A stretch of DNA of 16,621 nucleotides from an uncultured Bacteroides sp. (GTDB taxonomy: Bacteria; Bacteroidota; Bacteroidia; Bacteroidales; UBA932). The notes below the pieces were generated by a model that worked only from the letters and a program-made list of their open reading frames with translations, ran no database searches and was not told the origin of the DNA. Positions 7,911-15,844 of the stretch are shown here, in pieces. The stretch covers positions 1 through 16,621 of the forward strand of contig UREV01000032.1 in NCBI GenBank assembly GCA_900546925.1, given 5' to 3'. Position 1 is the first letter of the stretch. Every line of letters starts with the position of its first letter. The position numbers and the translations under genes are program-made.

Positions 7911-9170
7911 TTAGTCTTCGTATTTTCTGAATGCTATGCAAGCATCATGTCCACCGAATCCGAGTGAATCTGAGATACCGAGTGTAAGTTCAGTCTTGAC
8001 AGCGGTATTAGGTGTGTAGTCAAGATCGCACTCAGGATCTGGAGTGTCGAGGTTGATTGTCGGAGGAACTATGCCGTTGGTGAGAGCGAGGATAGTTGCG
8101 ATAGCTTCAGCAGCACCTGCTGCACCCAGCATGTGTCCGGTCATACACTTGATGGAACTGATGTGTGCCTTGTAAGCGTAGTCTCCAAGAGCAAGTTTAT
8201 ATGCATTGGTCTCAGCAACATCGTTCAGTTTGGTTCCTGTTCCATGGGCATTGATATACATATTATCTTTCTCTTTGTCGAATCCGGCCTCCTCGAGAGC
8301 GAGCTCGATACATTTTGCCTGGGTGGTTCCGTCAGGCCTTGGAGCTGTCGAATGATAAGCATCGCAAGTGTTGCCGTATCCTACCATCTCAGCATAGATC
8401 TTCGCTCCACGTGCCTTTGCATGCTCCAATTCCTCGAGAACGAGCATTCCGGCACCGTCGCTCATTACGAAACCTCCACGGTTTGCATTGAACGGAAGTG
8501 ATGCGTATTTAGGATCCTCAGCGCGTGAAAGTGCTTTGGCATTGGCGAAACCTGCGATTCCGAGAGGAATGGTCGCGCCCTCGCAACCTCCGGCGATAAT
8601 GGCGTCAGCATAGCCGTGACGGATGGCACGGAAAGCTTCACCGATATTGTTTGTTGATGTGGCACAAGCTGTTACGACATCGATGCAAGGTCCTTTAGCT
8701 TGATGCTTGATAGCGATATGTCCTGCAGCGATGTTCGAAATCATAGTAGGGATGAAGAGTGGAGAAATCCACTGTCCTGTAGGATCCTCGATCATTTTTA
8801 CAGTCTCGCGGAACTGGATTTCGAATCCGCCGATACCTGAACCTACATATACACCGAGTCTGAATGGGTCGATGTTCTGTCCTTCTCCTTCAGATACTAG
8901 TCCGGCCTGGTTCATAGCCTCATAAGCGGCTGCGACACCATACTGTGTGAAACGGTCCTGTTTTCTTCCGAAAGCCTTGTCCATTCCGTGTTCTTCAGGA
9001 TGGAAATCCTTGATTTTTCCGGCAATTTTTACAGGGAGACCATCAGTAGGGAAGTCGTGGATATAATCGATACCGCAGACTCCGTCCACCAGATTCTTCC
9101 AAAATGTCGGTACATCATTTCCGATAGGGGAGATGATACCCATTCCTGTTATAACTACTCTTTTTGTCAT
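7911..9170 (-). CDS. fabF: 3-oxoacyl-ACP synthase II (KAS II)
   Basis: This 419-residue thiolase-fold condensing enzyme extends acyl-ACP with malonyl-ACP. The catalytic triad is visible: Cys169 in VTACATSTNN, His309 in NAHGTGTKLND and His346 in KCMTGHMLGAAGA, with the conserved Lys341 five residues before His346. The N-terminus (RVVITGMGIISPIGND) and length are typical of FabF. One oddity is the C-terminal loop: it reads GFGGHDA (404-410), while most FabF proteins have Asn at the position of Asp409. The gene begins 11 bp behind fabK and ends 27 bp before fabZ, so it is surely co-transcribed with them. An acpP gene, often next to fabF, is not here. Confidence 0.95.
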   Translation of the reverse strand: MTKRVVITGMGIISPIGNDVPTFWKNLVDGVCGIDYIHDFPTDGLPVKIAGKIKDFHPEEHGMDKAFGRKQDRFTQYGVAAAYEAMNQAGLVSEGEGQNIDPFRLGVYVGSGIGGFEIQFRETVKMIEDPTGQWISPLFIPTMISNIAAGHIAIKHQAKGPCIDVVTACATSTNNIGEAFRAIRHGYADAIIAGGCEGATIPLGIAGFANAKALSRAEDPKYASLPFNANRGGFVMSDGAGMLVLEELEHAKARGAKIYAEMVGYGNTCDAYHSTAPRPDGTTQAKCIELALEEAGFDKEKDNMYINAHGTGTKLNDVAETNAYKLALGDYAYKAHISSIKCMTGHMLGAAGAAEAIATILALTNGIVPPTINLDTPDPECDLDYTPNTAVKTELTLGISDSLGFGGHDACIAFRKYED

Positions 9171-9181
9171 TATTTATTTTC

Positions 9182-10126
9182 TTATACGATTAATGATGGG
9201 GCGTTCTTCAACAGCTTCTCAGCTCCGCCCATTATGTCTTCCACTATTTCAGCGGCTGTTTCTTTCTTGTGAATCATGCCGGCAACTTCACCTGCGAGGT
9301 AACTTCCCATGTTGTCTCCCTCGAATACGGCTTTGCGCATGGCACCCTTACCGAAATCGAGTACTTCCTCCTTCGGAACTGCAGGATCATACTCCATCTT
9401 GAAGAATTTCTTGGAGAACGGAGTCTTCAGGCAACGTACGGCATCACCCATGGATTTGCCTGTAACTATGGTACTTACGTCAGAAGCCTTGAGCAATTTC
9501 TCCTTATAGTTCTCATGGATGAGACACTCGTCAGCGATTAGGAATCTGGTTCCTACCTGGACGCCGACAGCACCGAGCATGAAAGCTGCTGCTGCACCTC
9601 TTCCGTCGAAGATACCGCCCGCAGCCATGACTGGAATGTCCAGCGCGTCGATAACCTGAGGCACGAGAGCCATCGTATGGTTGTCGCCCACGTGTCCGCC
9701 TGATTCAGCGCCTTCGGCTACTACTGCTGTCGCTCCAAGTTCCTGCATTTTCAATGCATAAGCGACAGATGCGACTACGGGGATGACCTTGATTCCGGCG
9801 GCTTTCCATTTTTCCATGTACGCGGCAGGGGAGCCTGCACCTGTAGTGAGGATTTTGACACCTTCTTCGATGACCATGTCGGCCACTTCAGCGGCATTTG
9901 GAGCCGCAAGCATTATATTGACACCAAAAGGTTTGTCAGTCAACTGACGGCATTTTCTGATTTCTTCTCTAACTGCTTCAGTCCCATAGTTGATAGACGA
10001 AATGAGACCGAGGCCGCCTGCGTTTGAAACAGCGGCTGCGAGTTTGGCATCGGCGATCCAAGCCATTCCTCCCTGGAATAGAGGATACTTGATCCCAAGA
10101 ATGTCACAAATTGGACTTTTTATCAT
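9182..10126 (-). CDS. fabK: Enoyl-ACP reductase II (FabK-type flavoprotein)
   Basis: This 314-residue protein is an FMN-dependent TIM-barrel enzyme that would reduce trans-2-enoyl-ACP, the last step of each elongation cycle. Family marks are LGIKYPLFQGGMAWIA at the N-terminus, NAGGLGLI (35-42), FGVNIML, AEGAESGGHVG (137-147) with the expected catalytic His145, and the flavin-phosphate loops VMAAGGI and VQVGTRFL. The related nitronate monooxygenases share this fold; the AESGGH motif and placement between fabH and fabF favour FabK. The start is the ATG at 10126, since extending upstream would need a TTG at 10135. A -7 box at 10162-10169 suggests an internal promoter. FabK enzymes are known to be insensitive to triclosan. 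Confidence 0.9.
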   Translation of the reverse strand: MIKSPICDILGIKYPLFQGGMAWIADAKLAAAVSNAGGLGLISSINYGTEAVREEIRKCRQLTDKPFGVNIMLAAPNAAEVADMVIEEGVKILTTGAGSPAAYMEKWKAAGIKVIPVVASVAYALKMQELGATAVVAEGAESGGHVGDNHTMALVPQVIDALDIPVMAAGGIFDGRGAAAAFMLGAVGVQVGTRFLIADECLIHENYKEKLLKASDVSTIVTGKSMGDAVRCLKTPFSKKFFKMEYDPAVPKEEVLDFGKGAMRKAVFEGDNMGSYLAGEVAGMIHKKETAAEIVEDIMGGAEKLLKNAPSLIV

Positions 10127-10161
10127 ATTAACCAAAAATTATATTACTTCGTTTAAACATG

Positions 10162-10169
10162 CAAATATA
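10162..10169 (-). promoter_or_regulatory. Internal promoter -7 box for fabK-fabF-fabZ
   Basis: The minus strand reads TATATTTG, a perfect TAnnTTTG box, 35 bases before the fabK ATG and in the 50-bp gap after fabH. No good -33 box is visible because that position falls at the fabH stop. It could transcribe fabK-fabF-fabZ separately from fabH. Confidence 0.55.
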
Positions 10170-10176
10170 ATACTTT

Positions 10177-11124
10177 TTACCATTCTAATACAGCGACTCC
10201 GGACAATAGCCCTGCCCCGAAGGCGCTGAAGACCAGAATATCTCCCTTTTGGAACATTCCTTTACGGTTGCATTCGTCCAAAAGTATTGCACATGAAGCC
10301 GAAGATGAATTTCCGTGGTCAACGATGTTTGTCGGGAACTTTTCATCCGGTTCATTCAGATAATTCTTGATGGCGTCGATAATTCGCTTGTTGGCCTGAT
10401 GTACCATATAATATGATACTTGGTCCTTAGTTATTCCAAGTTCATTCAGAAGAGCCTCCACCTCTGTAGTAGAAGCATTGACAGCGAACTTGAAAACTTC
10501 CTTTCCTTTCATCTGCAGCGGGACGTCGACTTCTTCCTTGGTGATATACGGGGTCGGTTCCAACTTGCGTTTCTGCCAGATCTTGTCTGTTGACGGCTGT
10601 GAGTGCAGGCGGATGCCCTTCATGTTGTTACCGGCCGTGAATACTGCTGCAGCTGCACCATCTCCGAAGAGCACGCAAGTCGAGCGGTCATGCCAGTCCG
10701 TCATGCGGGTCGGCTCCTCCGCGCAAACGATCAACACGTTCTTCACCCTACCGGCCTGAAAATGACTTTCCGCGATATCCATCGCGTAGATGAATCCCGG
10801 ACAAGCGCAGTTTATGTCGATGCAAGGGCAGCTCAGTCCTATTTTTTCTGAGATTATACAGCTGAGTCCCGGAGTTATGTATTCGTTGATTACATTCGAA
10901 CAGATGAAATAGTCTATTTCGGAAATGTCCAGTCCGGACATTTTGATGGCGTTCATTGCGGCCTCGGCTCCGAGGTCTTCGATGTTTTCGTCACTGATGA
11001 CATGGCGTTTTCTGATACCGGTGCGCGGTACGATCCACTCATCTCCTGTGTCCAGGAATTCAGACAGCATGTCGTTGGTGACGATTTTCTTTGGAAGAGC
11101 ACTTCCCGTTCCAATAATTCTCAT
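10177..11124 (-). CDS. fabH: 3-oxoacyl-ACP synthase III (KAS III)
   Basis: This 315-residue condensing enzyme starts fatty-acid synthesis by joining an acyl-CoA primer to malonyl-ACP. The triad is visible: Cys108 in NCACPGF, His242 in VHQAN and Asn272 in HGNSSSAS. Also typical are the opening IIGTGSALPKKIVTN, TGDEWIVPRTGIRKRH and LFGDGAAAAVF. The residue after the catalytic Cys is Pro (CPGF), where E. coli FabH has Ala; I cannot tell from sequence whether this changes primer choice. It is the first gene of the cluster, with its own -7 box at 11178-11185, and is 50 bp from fabK, a gap that carries a second promoter box. Bacteroidota often have several FabH paralogues, so the assignment to housekeeping synthesis is likely but not proven. 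Confidence 0.93.
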   Translation of the reverse strand: MRIIGTGSALPKKIVTNDMLSEFLDTGDEWIVPRTGIRKRHVISDENIEDLGAEAAMNAIKMSGLDISEIDYFICSNVINEYITPGLSCIISEKIGLSCPCIDINCACPGFIYAMDIAESHFQAGRVKNVLIVCAEEPTRMTDWHDRSTCVLFGDGAAAAVFTAGNNMKGIRLHSQPSTDKIWQKRKLEPTPYITKEEVDVPLQMKGKEVFKFAVNASTTEVEALLNELGITKDQVSYYMVHQANKRIIDAIKNYLNEPDEKFPTNIVDHGNSSSASCAILLDECNRKGMFQKGDILVFSAFGAGLLSGVAVLEW

Positions 11125-11177
11125 TATAGTTTCCTTTTGTTTTTCGTCTGATTTTACTTCTTGTTATTTTATGTGAG

Positions 11178-11185
11178 CAAAGATA
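11178..11185 (-). promoter_or_regulatory. Promoter -7 box for the fabH cluster
   Basis: The minus strand reads TATCTTTG, a perfect TAnnTTTG match, 53 bases before the fabH ATG at 11124. The -33 position is T-rich (TTTTTTTCAAT) without an exact TTTG. Confidence 0.6.
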
Positions 11186-11244
11186 TTCCCTTTTATTCCT
11201 ATTGAAAAAAATATGTGGTGAAAGTTGTCGATTTTACCTGTTTT

Positions 11245-11285
11245 TTTGGTGAGTTTGGCGGATTTGTGGCGAAATTGGTGCGAAA
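11245..11285 (+). repeat. G/T-rich direct repeats upstream of the LytTR gene
   Basis: TTGTGGCGAAA (11264-11274) and TTGGTGCGAAA (11275-11285) are adjacent 11-bp units differing at two positions. Upstream, TTTGG occurs at 11245-11249 and 11254-11258, continuing a 9, 9, 11-base rhythm of T/ATTG(G/T) steps. The block ends 6 bases before the -7 box at 11292. LytTR domains bind pairs of short direct repeats, so this may be an operator for autoregulation, but that is inference. Confidence 0.45.
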
Positions 11286-11291
11286 TTTCGT

Positions 11292-11299
11292 TATATTTG
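11292..11299 (+). promoter_or_regulatory. Promoter -7 box for the LytTR regulator
   Basis: TATATTTG matches TAnnTTTG, 42 bases before the ATG at 11342. The closest TTTG upstream (11263-11266) is 25 bases away, longer than usual, and is part of the direct-repeat block. Confidence 0.55.
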
Positions 11300-11341
11300 T
11301 AGGAATATAGTACTGGTTCAGTTTTTGAAAGGCATATTATT

Positions 11342-12226
11342 ATGAAAGAAAAATACAGATTACCGGATTATTTCAGGCAGAAGTATCAGTTGATAGCGAC
11401 TGTTACTTTCACGGCTTTTTTCTCATTGGTATTTATGCTCGTCAGCATACCATTCTCTCATAATGTCTGGTTTGAACTCGGAGCTTCGGAGGCGTTTCTT
11501 TTCACGGCGGCTTTTTATGTGATAGGGTTGTTCATCATTATCCTCAGCAAGAGATTAATGTATGCCACCCGTAACATACCTATGAATTATCTGACGTACG
11601 TGTTGTGGAATATAGCCGAGGTTTTCGTGATATGTCTTCTTTATACGTTGTTCTCCATAAAGGGTGACAGTCTTGGAATTATTCACCTGGATGACAATTC
11701 GCCTGTGGACATATTCCTGAATGCATCTGTATATTGCTTTGTCTCGTTGATAATTCCGGATATCATAGCAGGAATGTATTTCGCCATCATTGACAAAAAC
11801 AATACGATCCGGCTGATGAACTTCTCGAATGTGGTTTCCGATGAGCCGGTGAATACCGGTAAGGAGCAGAAAATCACGCTTTTCGACAGCAGCGGTGTGC
11901 TGAAACTCGCATTGAGCCTGTCCAACCTATACTATATAGAGTCGGATGACAATTATATAAAGGTGTGGTATGTGGACAGTAAGGGGGTGTTGCAGAAATA
12001 TATTCTAAGGTGCAGACTGAAGACTGTTGAGGAGAGTTTCAAGGGCAGCAGTCTTGTGCGTTGTCACAGGAAGTATATCGTGAATATGGACAAGGTTAAG
12101 GTTATCCGCAAGGAGATGAACGGGTATGAACTGGATTTGGATAATGACGCCATCCCGCCGATTGCCATAACTAAGACATACGCCGGTAATGTGCTCGATC
12201 AGTTGAAAATGCCTGAGGAAAAATAA
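11342..12226 (+). CDS. Membrane-anchored LytTR transcriptional regulator
   Basis: This 294-residue protein has an N-terminal membrane module and a C-terminal LytTR DNA-binding domain. Four hydrophobic helices are visible at about 17-38, 50-70, 84-104 and 124-149. After a polar linker (150-180), residues ~187-290 show the LytTR pattern: LSNLYYIESDDNYIKVWY, a central strand with KYILRCRLKTVEESF, and LVRCHRKYIVNMDKVKVI. There is no receiver domain, so the protein is not a classical two-component regulator. The membrane part may sense a signal directly or work with a partner protein; no histidine kinase of the usual LytS type is adjacent. This architecture recurs in Bacteroidota, and targets are generally unknown. 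The gene has its own promoter and converges tail-to-tail with the DUF4293 gene, with three bases between stop codons. Confidence 0.9.
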   Translation: MKEKYRLPDYFRQKYQLIATVTFTAFFSLVFMLVSIPFSHNVWFELGASEAFLFTAAFYVIGLFIIILSKRLMYATRNIPMNYLTYVLWNIAEVFVICLLYTLFSIKGDSLGIIHLDDNSPVDIFLNASVYCFVSLIIPDIIAGMYFAIIDKNNTIRLMNFSNVVSDEPVNTGKEQKITLFDSSGVLKLALSLSNLYYIESDDNYIKVWYVDSKGVLQKYILRCRLKTVEESFKGSSLVRCHRKYIVNMDKVKVIRKEMNGYELDLDNDAIPPIAITKTYAGNVLDQLKMPEEK

Positions 12227-12236
12227 ACCTTATTTT
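12220..12236. other. AT-rich palindrome across two convergent stop codons
   Basis: AAAATAA (12220-12226) and TTATTTT (12230-12236) form a 7-bp inverted repeat with loop ACC. It includes the TAA of the LytTR gene and the TAA of the DUF4293 gene. It could be a weak bidirectional terminator, but the lack of G/C pairs makes this doubtful. Confidence 0.3.
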
Positions 12237-12691
12237 CTGTGCTTGCGGTTTTTCTTGTCCGTGCGGAGACGGTATGTGCTTTCCACGAGAAGCTGGTCAG
12301 CGAGGATTCCGCGGGCTGCAAGCAAGTCCAGAATTATGGATACGAGAGGGAATACTGCATTCACCTTGTAAATGATTCTGTGAGCGTCGGTTGCTGCGTG
12401 AAGATTCACGAAGAACTCGATGGCTATCCAGATCTGAAGGCCTAAAGTCACAAGAGCCGAAAGAACGGCTGTCCTATACTGGAAAACTCTGATTTTATAA
12501 GTGGTCAGAGCGAGAATGTTCAAGATGAGAATGATGATGAGCAATATTGCGAACGGTATGTAAGTCAGATACTTATATTCTTCTACCTGGACGCCGTCAG
12601 CTCCGTAGGAAACCGCTTTTACGCTGAACAGCATGACTGCTATAAGTATGGTCGATATTGCAAGATAAAGGGTCTGTATTCTTTGCCACAT
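12230..12691 (-). CDS. DUF4293 family four-helix membrane protein
   Basis: This 153-residue protein begins MWQRIQTLYL, the typical opening of the Bacteroidota-specific DUF4293 family. Four membrane helices are predicted at about 7-25, 42-64, 73-95 and 109-129, followed by a strongly basic tail (RLRTDKKNRKHRK) that should lie in the cytoplasm. The function of the family is unknown. In this window it is a single gene: a convergent neighbour lies 3 bp away at its 3' end, and a divergent transporter gene lies 93 bp away at its 5' end. Confidence 0.85.
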   Translation of the reverse strand: MWQRIQTLYLAISTILIAVMLFSVKAVSYGADGVQVEEYKYLTYIPFAILLIIILILNILALTTYKIRVFQYRTAVLSALVTLGLQIWIAIEFFVNLHAATDAHRIIYKVNAVFPLVSIILDLLAARGILADQLLVESTYRLRTDKKNRKHRK

Positions 12692-12716
12692 AATGTTTCT
12701 ATTTTGTTTTGAGGTG

Positions 12717-12724
12717 CGAATATA
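12717..12724 (-). promoter_or_regulatory. Possible variant -7 box for the DUF4293 gene
   Basis: The minus strand reads TATATTCG, one base off TAnnTTTG, 25 bases before the ATG at 12691. The same eight bases occur upstream of the nucleoside phosphorylase gene (15845-15852). No -33 box is evident. Confidence 0.35.
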
Positions 12725-12745
12725 GGAAAAACGACTTTAAAAAAC

Positions 12746-12753
12746 TAACTTTG
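12746..12753 (+). promoter_or_regulatory. Promoter -7 box for the transporter-hydrolase unit
   Basis: TAACTTTG fits TAnnTTTG and stands 31 bases before the ATG at 12785. No TTTG is found at the normal -33 distance. Confidence 0.5.
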
Positions 12754-12784
12754 ACAGGTTATTTAAAGGAAAATTGCTGAAAAT

Positions 12785-13921
12785 ATGGAAAGAGAGAGAA
12801 GCGTGGACAAGCTGGCCCGCTATATCCTGTACGGATTTGCTTTCGCACTGATTTTTGTAATCGGGTGGTACTTCAAGAGTGTGCTCGTGTATATCGTTGT
12901 CGCTGCTGTCGTGTCACTTGTCGCGAAGCCTGTGATGCACGGTCTTTCTAGAGTCGAGATAAAAGGCAAGGTGCTTCCTGTCTGGCTGTCGGCAGTAATC
13001 ACACTCGTTCTCCTCCTTACATTATTCTTAGTGGTTTTCGTCCAAGTCATACCTATAGTGGCGGGAATAGTCCAGAATATTTCCGATAATCTTTCTGCTT
13101 CAGACTATGCTCTTCCTGTCGCTTCATTTACAGTATTTGTGGATAGCATAAATACTTGGCTGATAGATCATTTTCCTCAGTTTGGATCTGATTTCCGAAT
13201 AGAGAGTGCCGTCGGCAAATTCATACGCAATGCATTCGATCTCACTTCGATCACCTCTCTGGTGGAATATGTGGCATCATTCTTCGTTTCCATCGGAGTT
13301 GGAATATTTTCAGTGGTATTCATTTCATTTTTCTTTATAAAGGACCCTATGCTTTTCAGAAGAATTATCGGCGCTTTAGTGCCTGACAAAATAGAATGTC
13401 GCGTAATGGACGCCATCGGGGATATCGAGCATCTGCTTTCCCGCTACTTCGTGGGTCTGATGATAGAAGTCCTCGGGGTCGCCACCCTGAATTTTCTCGG
13501 ATTATGGCTGGTAGCCAGGATTGGGTTCAATGCTGCCATAGGTATCGCGTTTATCACTGGTATTCTGAACATAATCCCTTATGTGGGACCGCTTTTCGGT
13601 ACTATAATCGGAACATTGCTCGCAGTCGTGCTGAAATTTTCCGTGGCCGGAGTCGGAACAGGATTCTTCGGCTTCATACTGTTGTTGATTCTGGTCTTCA
13701 TCGTGACCCAGCTTGTGGACAACTTCGTATTCCAGCCGTTGATTTACTCTACCAGTATTAAAGCCAGCCCTTTGGAGATATTCATAGTGCTGCTTATTGC
13801 CGGTAACTTGGCCGGTGTGCTCGGAATGTTGGTGGCTATACCTGCATACACTGTTCTGCGTGTCATTGCCAGTCATTTCTTTACGAACGTGAAAGCCATA
13901 AGACGACTTATAGATAAATAA
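12785..13921 (+). CDS. AI-2E / PerM family membrane transporter
   Basis: This 378-residue inner-membrane protein has the layout of the AI-2E transporter (PerM/YdiK/TqsA) family: helices near residues 12-29, 32-50 and 64-93, a soluble segment with an amphipathic stretch (~95-155), then about five more helices between 157 and 365. The family motifs NIIPYVGPL (262-270) and VDNFVFQP (311-318) are both clear. Some members export the signal autoinducer-2 (TqsA), and others are linked to Na+/H+ exchange or have no known substrate, so the transported compound cannot be assigned. The last residues (VKAIRRLIDK) are basic and cytoplasmic. The exported hydrolase gene begins 21 bp after the stop and is probably co-transcribed. 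Confidence 0.9.
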   Translation: MERERSVDKLARYILYGFAFALIFVIGWYFKSVLVYIVVAAVVSLVAKPVMHGLSRVEIKGKVLPVWLSAVITLVLLLTLFLVVFVQVIPIVAGIVQNISDNLSASDYALPVASFTVFVDSINTWLIDHFPQFGSDFRIESAVGKFIRNAFDLTSITSLVEYVASFFVSIGVGIFSVVFISFFFIKDPMLFRRIIGALVPDKIECRVMDAIGDIEHLLSRYFVGLMIEVLGVATLNFLGLWLVARIGFNAAIGIAFITGILNIIPYVGPLFGTIIGTLLAVVLKFSVAGVGTGFFGFILLLILVFIVTQLVDNFVFQPLIYSTSIKASPLEIFIVLLIAGNLAGVLGMLVAIPAYTVLRVIASHFFTNVKAIRRLIDK

Positions 13922-13942
13922 TAATTTGATAATTAGTAAAAT

Positions 13943-14914
13943 ATGAAAAAGTTAGGAATAGTAATCATCGTTTTTGCCCTTTCGTTTCTTCCGATATTGA
14001 CTTCGGCCAAGAACAAATGGGTGGCTCCAAATGCCGAACTGGCCAAGCCGACAGGAACTTATGAATTTGTAAAAAGAGATACCGCTAATCTCATGTTGGA
14101 CTTTTACAAGCCGACAGAGGGGAGTGTGACTGAAGTGAACGGTAAGGTAAAACCTGCCATCGTTTTTGCTTTCGGAGGAGGATTCGTGTCCGGGCATCGT
14201 GACAAGGAGCATTATCAGCAGTGGATCAAGCTTCTGAATGATAATGGATTCGCTGTTTTCTCCATCGATTATAGACTTGGACTCAAGGGCGCAAAAATGG
14301 GCGGCATAAAGACTATCGGTGCAGTCCGTCATGCCATCAATGTGGGTGTAGAGGATATGTTCTCGGCGACCTGCTACATCGTGGAGCATGCAAGTGACTT
14401 CGGCATTGACCCGAACAATCTTGTCCTGGCCGGGTCTTCGGCTGGTGCGATCATCGCGCTTCAGTCGGAGTACGAACTTTGCAATCGCACGAAACTGGCT
14501 TCTGTGCTTCCTGCGGGATTCAAATATTCTGGTGTGATTTCTTTTTCAGGCGCGATTTTCTCGAGTCACGGACGTGTGAAATATGCGGATGCGCCTGCGC
14601 CTCAGCTGTTGCTTCACGGTACGGATGACAGGGTAGTGACTTATAAGCAGATCAAGGTTTTCAGACTCGGTCTTTTCGGTTCTTCGAAGATAGCGAAGCG
14701 TCTGGACAAGTTCGGATATCCTTATGAGATAGTCCGTTACAAGGATCATACTCACGACATTGCGGACTTGATGTATTACACTTTCCCTGAGCAGCTCAGG
14801 TTCCTCGAGGAGTCTGTGATAAAGAAAACCGGCAGAACAGTGGACATCATGATGGATGACCCTGCCGTGCCGGTCGATAATACTTTAAGAACTTTGAGTG
14901 ACTTGTATAAGTAA
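13943..14914 (+). CDS. Exported alpha/beta hydrolase (esterase/lipase-like)
   Basis: This 323-residue protein has a signal peptide (MKKLGIVIIVFALSFLPIL, probably cleaved after TSA, residues 20-22), so it is likely periplasmic. The alpha/beta-hydrolase fold is supported by the oxyanion-loop motif FGGGF (77-81, in place of the HGGG of hormone-sensitive-lipase types), the elbow AGSSAG (163-168) with probable nucleophile Ser166, HGTDDRVV with probable acid Asp229, and DHTHD (268-272) supplying the His. It resembles carboxylesterase or acetyl-xylan-esterase-type enzymes; the substrate is unknown. The C-terminal 30 residues (after ~290) extend beyond the usual fold. It follows the transporter gene by 21 bp and converges with the nucleoside phosphorylase, 8 bp between stop codons. 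Confidence 0.85.
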   Translation: MKKLGIVIIVFALSFLPILTSAKNKWVAPNAELAKPTGTYEFVKRDTANLMLDFYKPTEGSVTEVNGKVKPAIVFAFGGGFVSGHRDKEHYQQWIKLLNDNGFAVFSIDYRLGLKGAKMGGIKTIGAVRHAINVGVEDMFSATCYIVEHASDFGIDPNNLVLAGSSAGAIIALQSEYELCNRTKLASVLPAGFKYSGVISFSGAIFSSHGRVKYADAPAPQLLLHGTDDRVVTYKQIKVFRLGLFGSSKIAKRLDKFGYPYEIVRYKDHTHDIADLMYYTFPEQLRFLEESVIKKTGRTVDIMMDDPAVPVDNTLRTLSDLYK

Positions 14915-14922
14915 CACGTTCC

Positions 14923-15798
14923 TTATTTTATAGCAGCCATTTTTCCGAGCGCGAATTCTACGAGTTTGCGCACCTGTGGCTTGTAGTCAGGGTTGCTGGA
15001 TTTAAGGTATCTGTTCGCGATGGCGCAGCAGATGGTGCCTGCCTGGTGTCCGAGCTGTGCAGCAAGTCCTGTTACAGCTGAACTCTCCATCTCGAAGTTG
15101 GTGATGCGGTATTCGCCGAATCTGAATGACTCGAATGCGTCCAACATGTCAGGCATGGCGAGCGGAAGTCTCACTACGCGTCCCTGTGGACCGTAAAATC
15201 CTTGTGCGGAAATGGTTACACCGCGTACTGTCTCTTCCTTGAACGCTTCGATAAGTTTCTCTCCCGCCTTTACGAAATAAGGCGAGCCGAGGTATGCGTT
15301 CCAATGTGTGTGAACCTTGAAGGCATCCTCCATTTCAGGGATATTGATCTTGTCTCTGTTCGCGTACCAGTTCATAAGGCCGTCGCAGCCGACTGATATT
15401 TCGGAGAAGATAAATGATCCGATAGGGATGTCCGGCTGAATGGCGCCGCTGGTTCCGATTCTCAGGATGGTCAATGTCCTGTGCTCAGGTTTTACTTCAC
15501 GTGTCTTGAAATCGACATTTGCAAGTGCGTCGAGCTCTGTCAGCACGATGTCGATATTGTCAGTGCCGATTCCTGTGGACAATACTGTAATTCTTTCTCC
15601 GTGATATTTTCCTGTGATGGAGACGAACTCTCTGGACTCATGACGGAACTCCTTGTCTTCCAAGAATTCACCGACCATGTCTACACGTCCGGGATCACCT
15701 ACCAATATAATTTTGTCGGCGATTTCCTCTGGTTTCAGATGAATGTGGAAAGCTGAACCGTCATCGTTGATTATAAGTTCTGATTCTGGTATTCTCAT
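14923..15798 (-). CDS. Nucleoside phosphorylase, uridine phosphorylase type
   Basis: This 291-residue cytoplasmic enzyme belongs to the PNP/UDP family, which splits nucleosides with phosphate into base and (deoxy)ribose 1-phosphate. Motifs are GDPGRVDMV (34-42, phosphate loop), STGIGTDN (74-81), RIGTSGAIQ (113-121) and NFEMESSA (234-241, ribose-binding Glu and Met). The QGFYGPQGR segment (199-207) lies where uridine phosphorylases contact the base, which favours pyrimidine nucleosides. At 291 residues it is longer than E. coli Udp (about 250), as is common in Bacteroidota members. It belongs to nucleoside salvage. The HAD phosphatase gene lies 60 bp upstream on the same strand, so co-transcription is possible, though a variant -7 box sits in the gap. 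Confidence 0.88.
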   Translation of the reverse strand: MRIPESELIINDDGSAFHIHLKPEEIADKIILVGDPGRVDMVGEFLEDKEFRHESREFVSITGKYHGERITVLSTGIGTDNIDIVLTELDALANVDFKTREVKPEHRTLTILRIGTSGAIQPDIPIGSFIFSEISVGCDGLMNWYANRDKINIPEMEDAFKVHTHWNAYLGSPYFVKAGEKLIEAFKEETVRGVTISAQGFYGPQGRVVRLPLAMPDMLDAFESFRFGEYRITNFEMESSAVTGLAAQLGHQAGTICCAIANRYLKSSNPDYKPQVRKLVEFALGKMAAIK

Positions 15799-15844
15799 AT
15801 TATAAACGTTTTAAATGTTAAACGAAAAGTAAACACTACTTCCG

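Noticed and set aside
9182..10126. Nitronate monooxygenase instead of FabK
   Set aside because: The fold is shared, but the AESGGH motif and the position between fabH and fabF favour enoyl-ACP reductase.
10127..10135. Upstream TTG start for fabK
   Set aside because: It adds only MVN before an ATG that matches the usual FabK opening, and the ATG is the better start codon.
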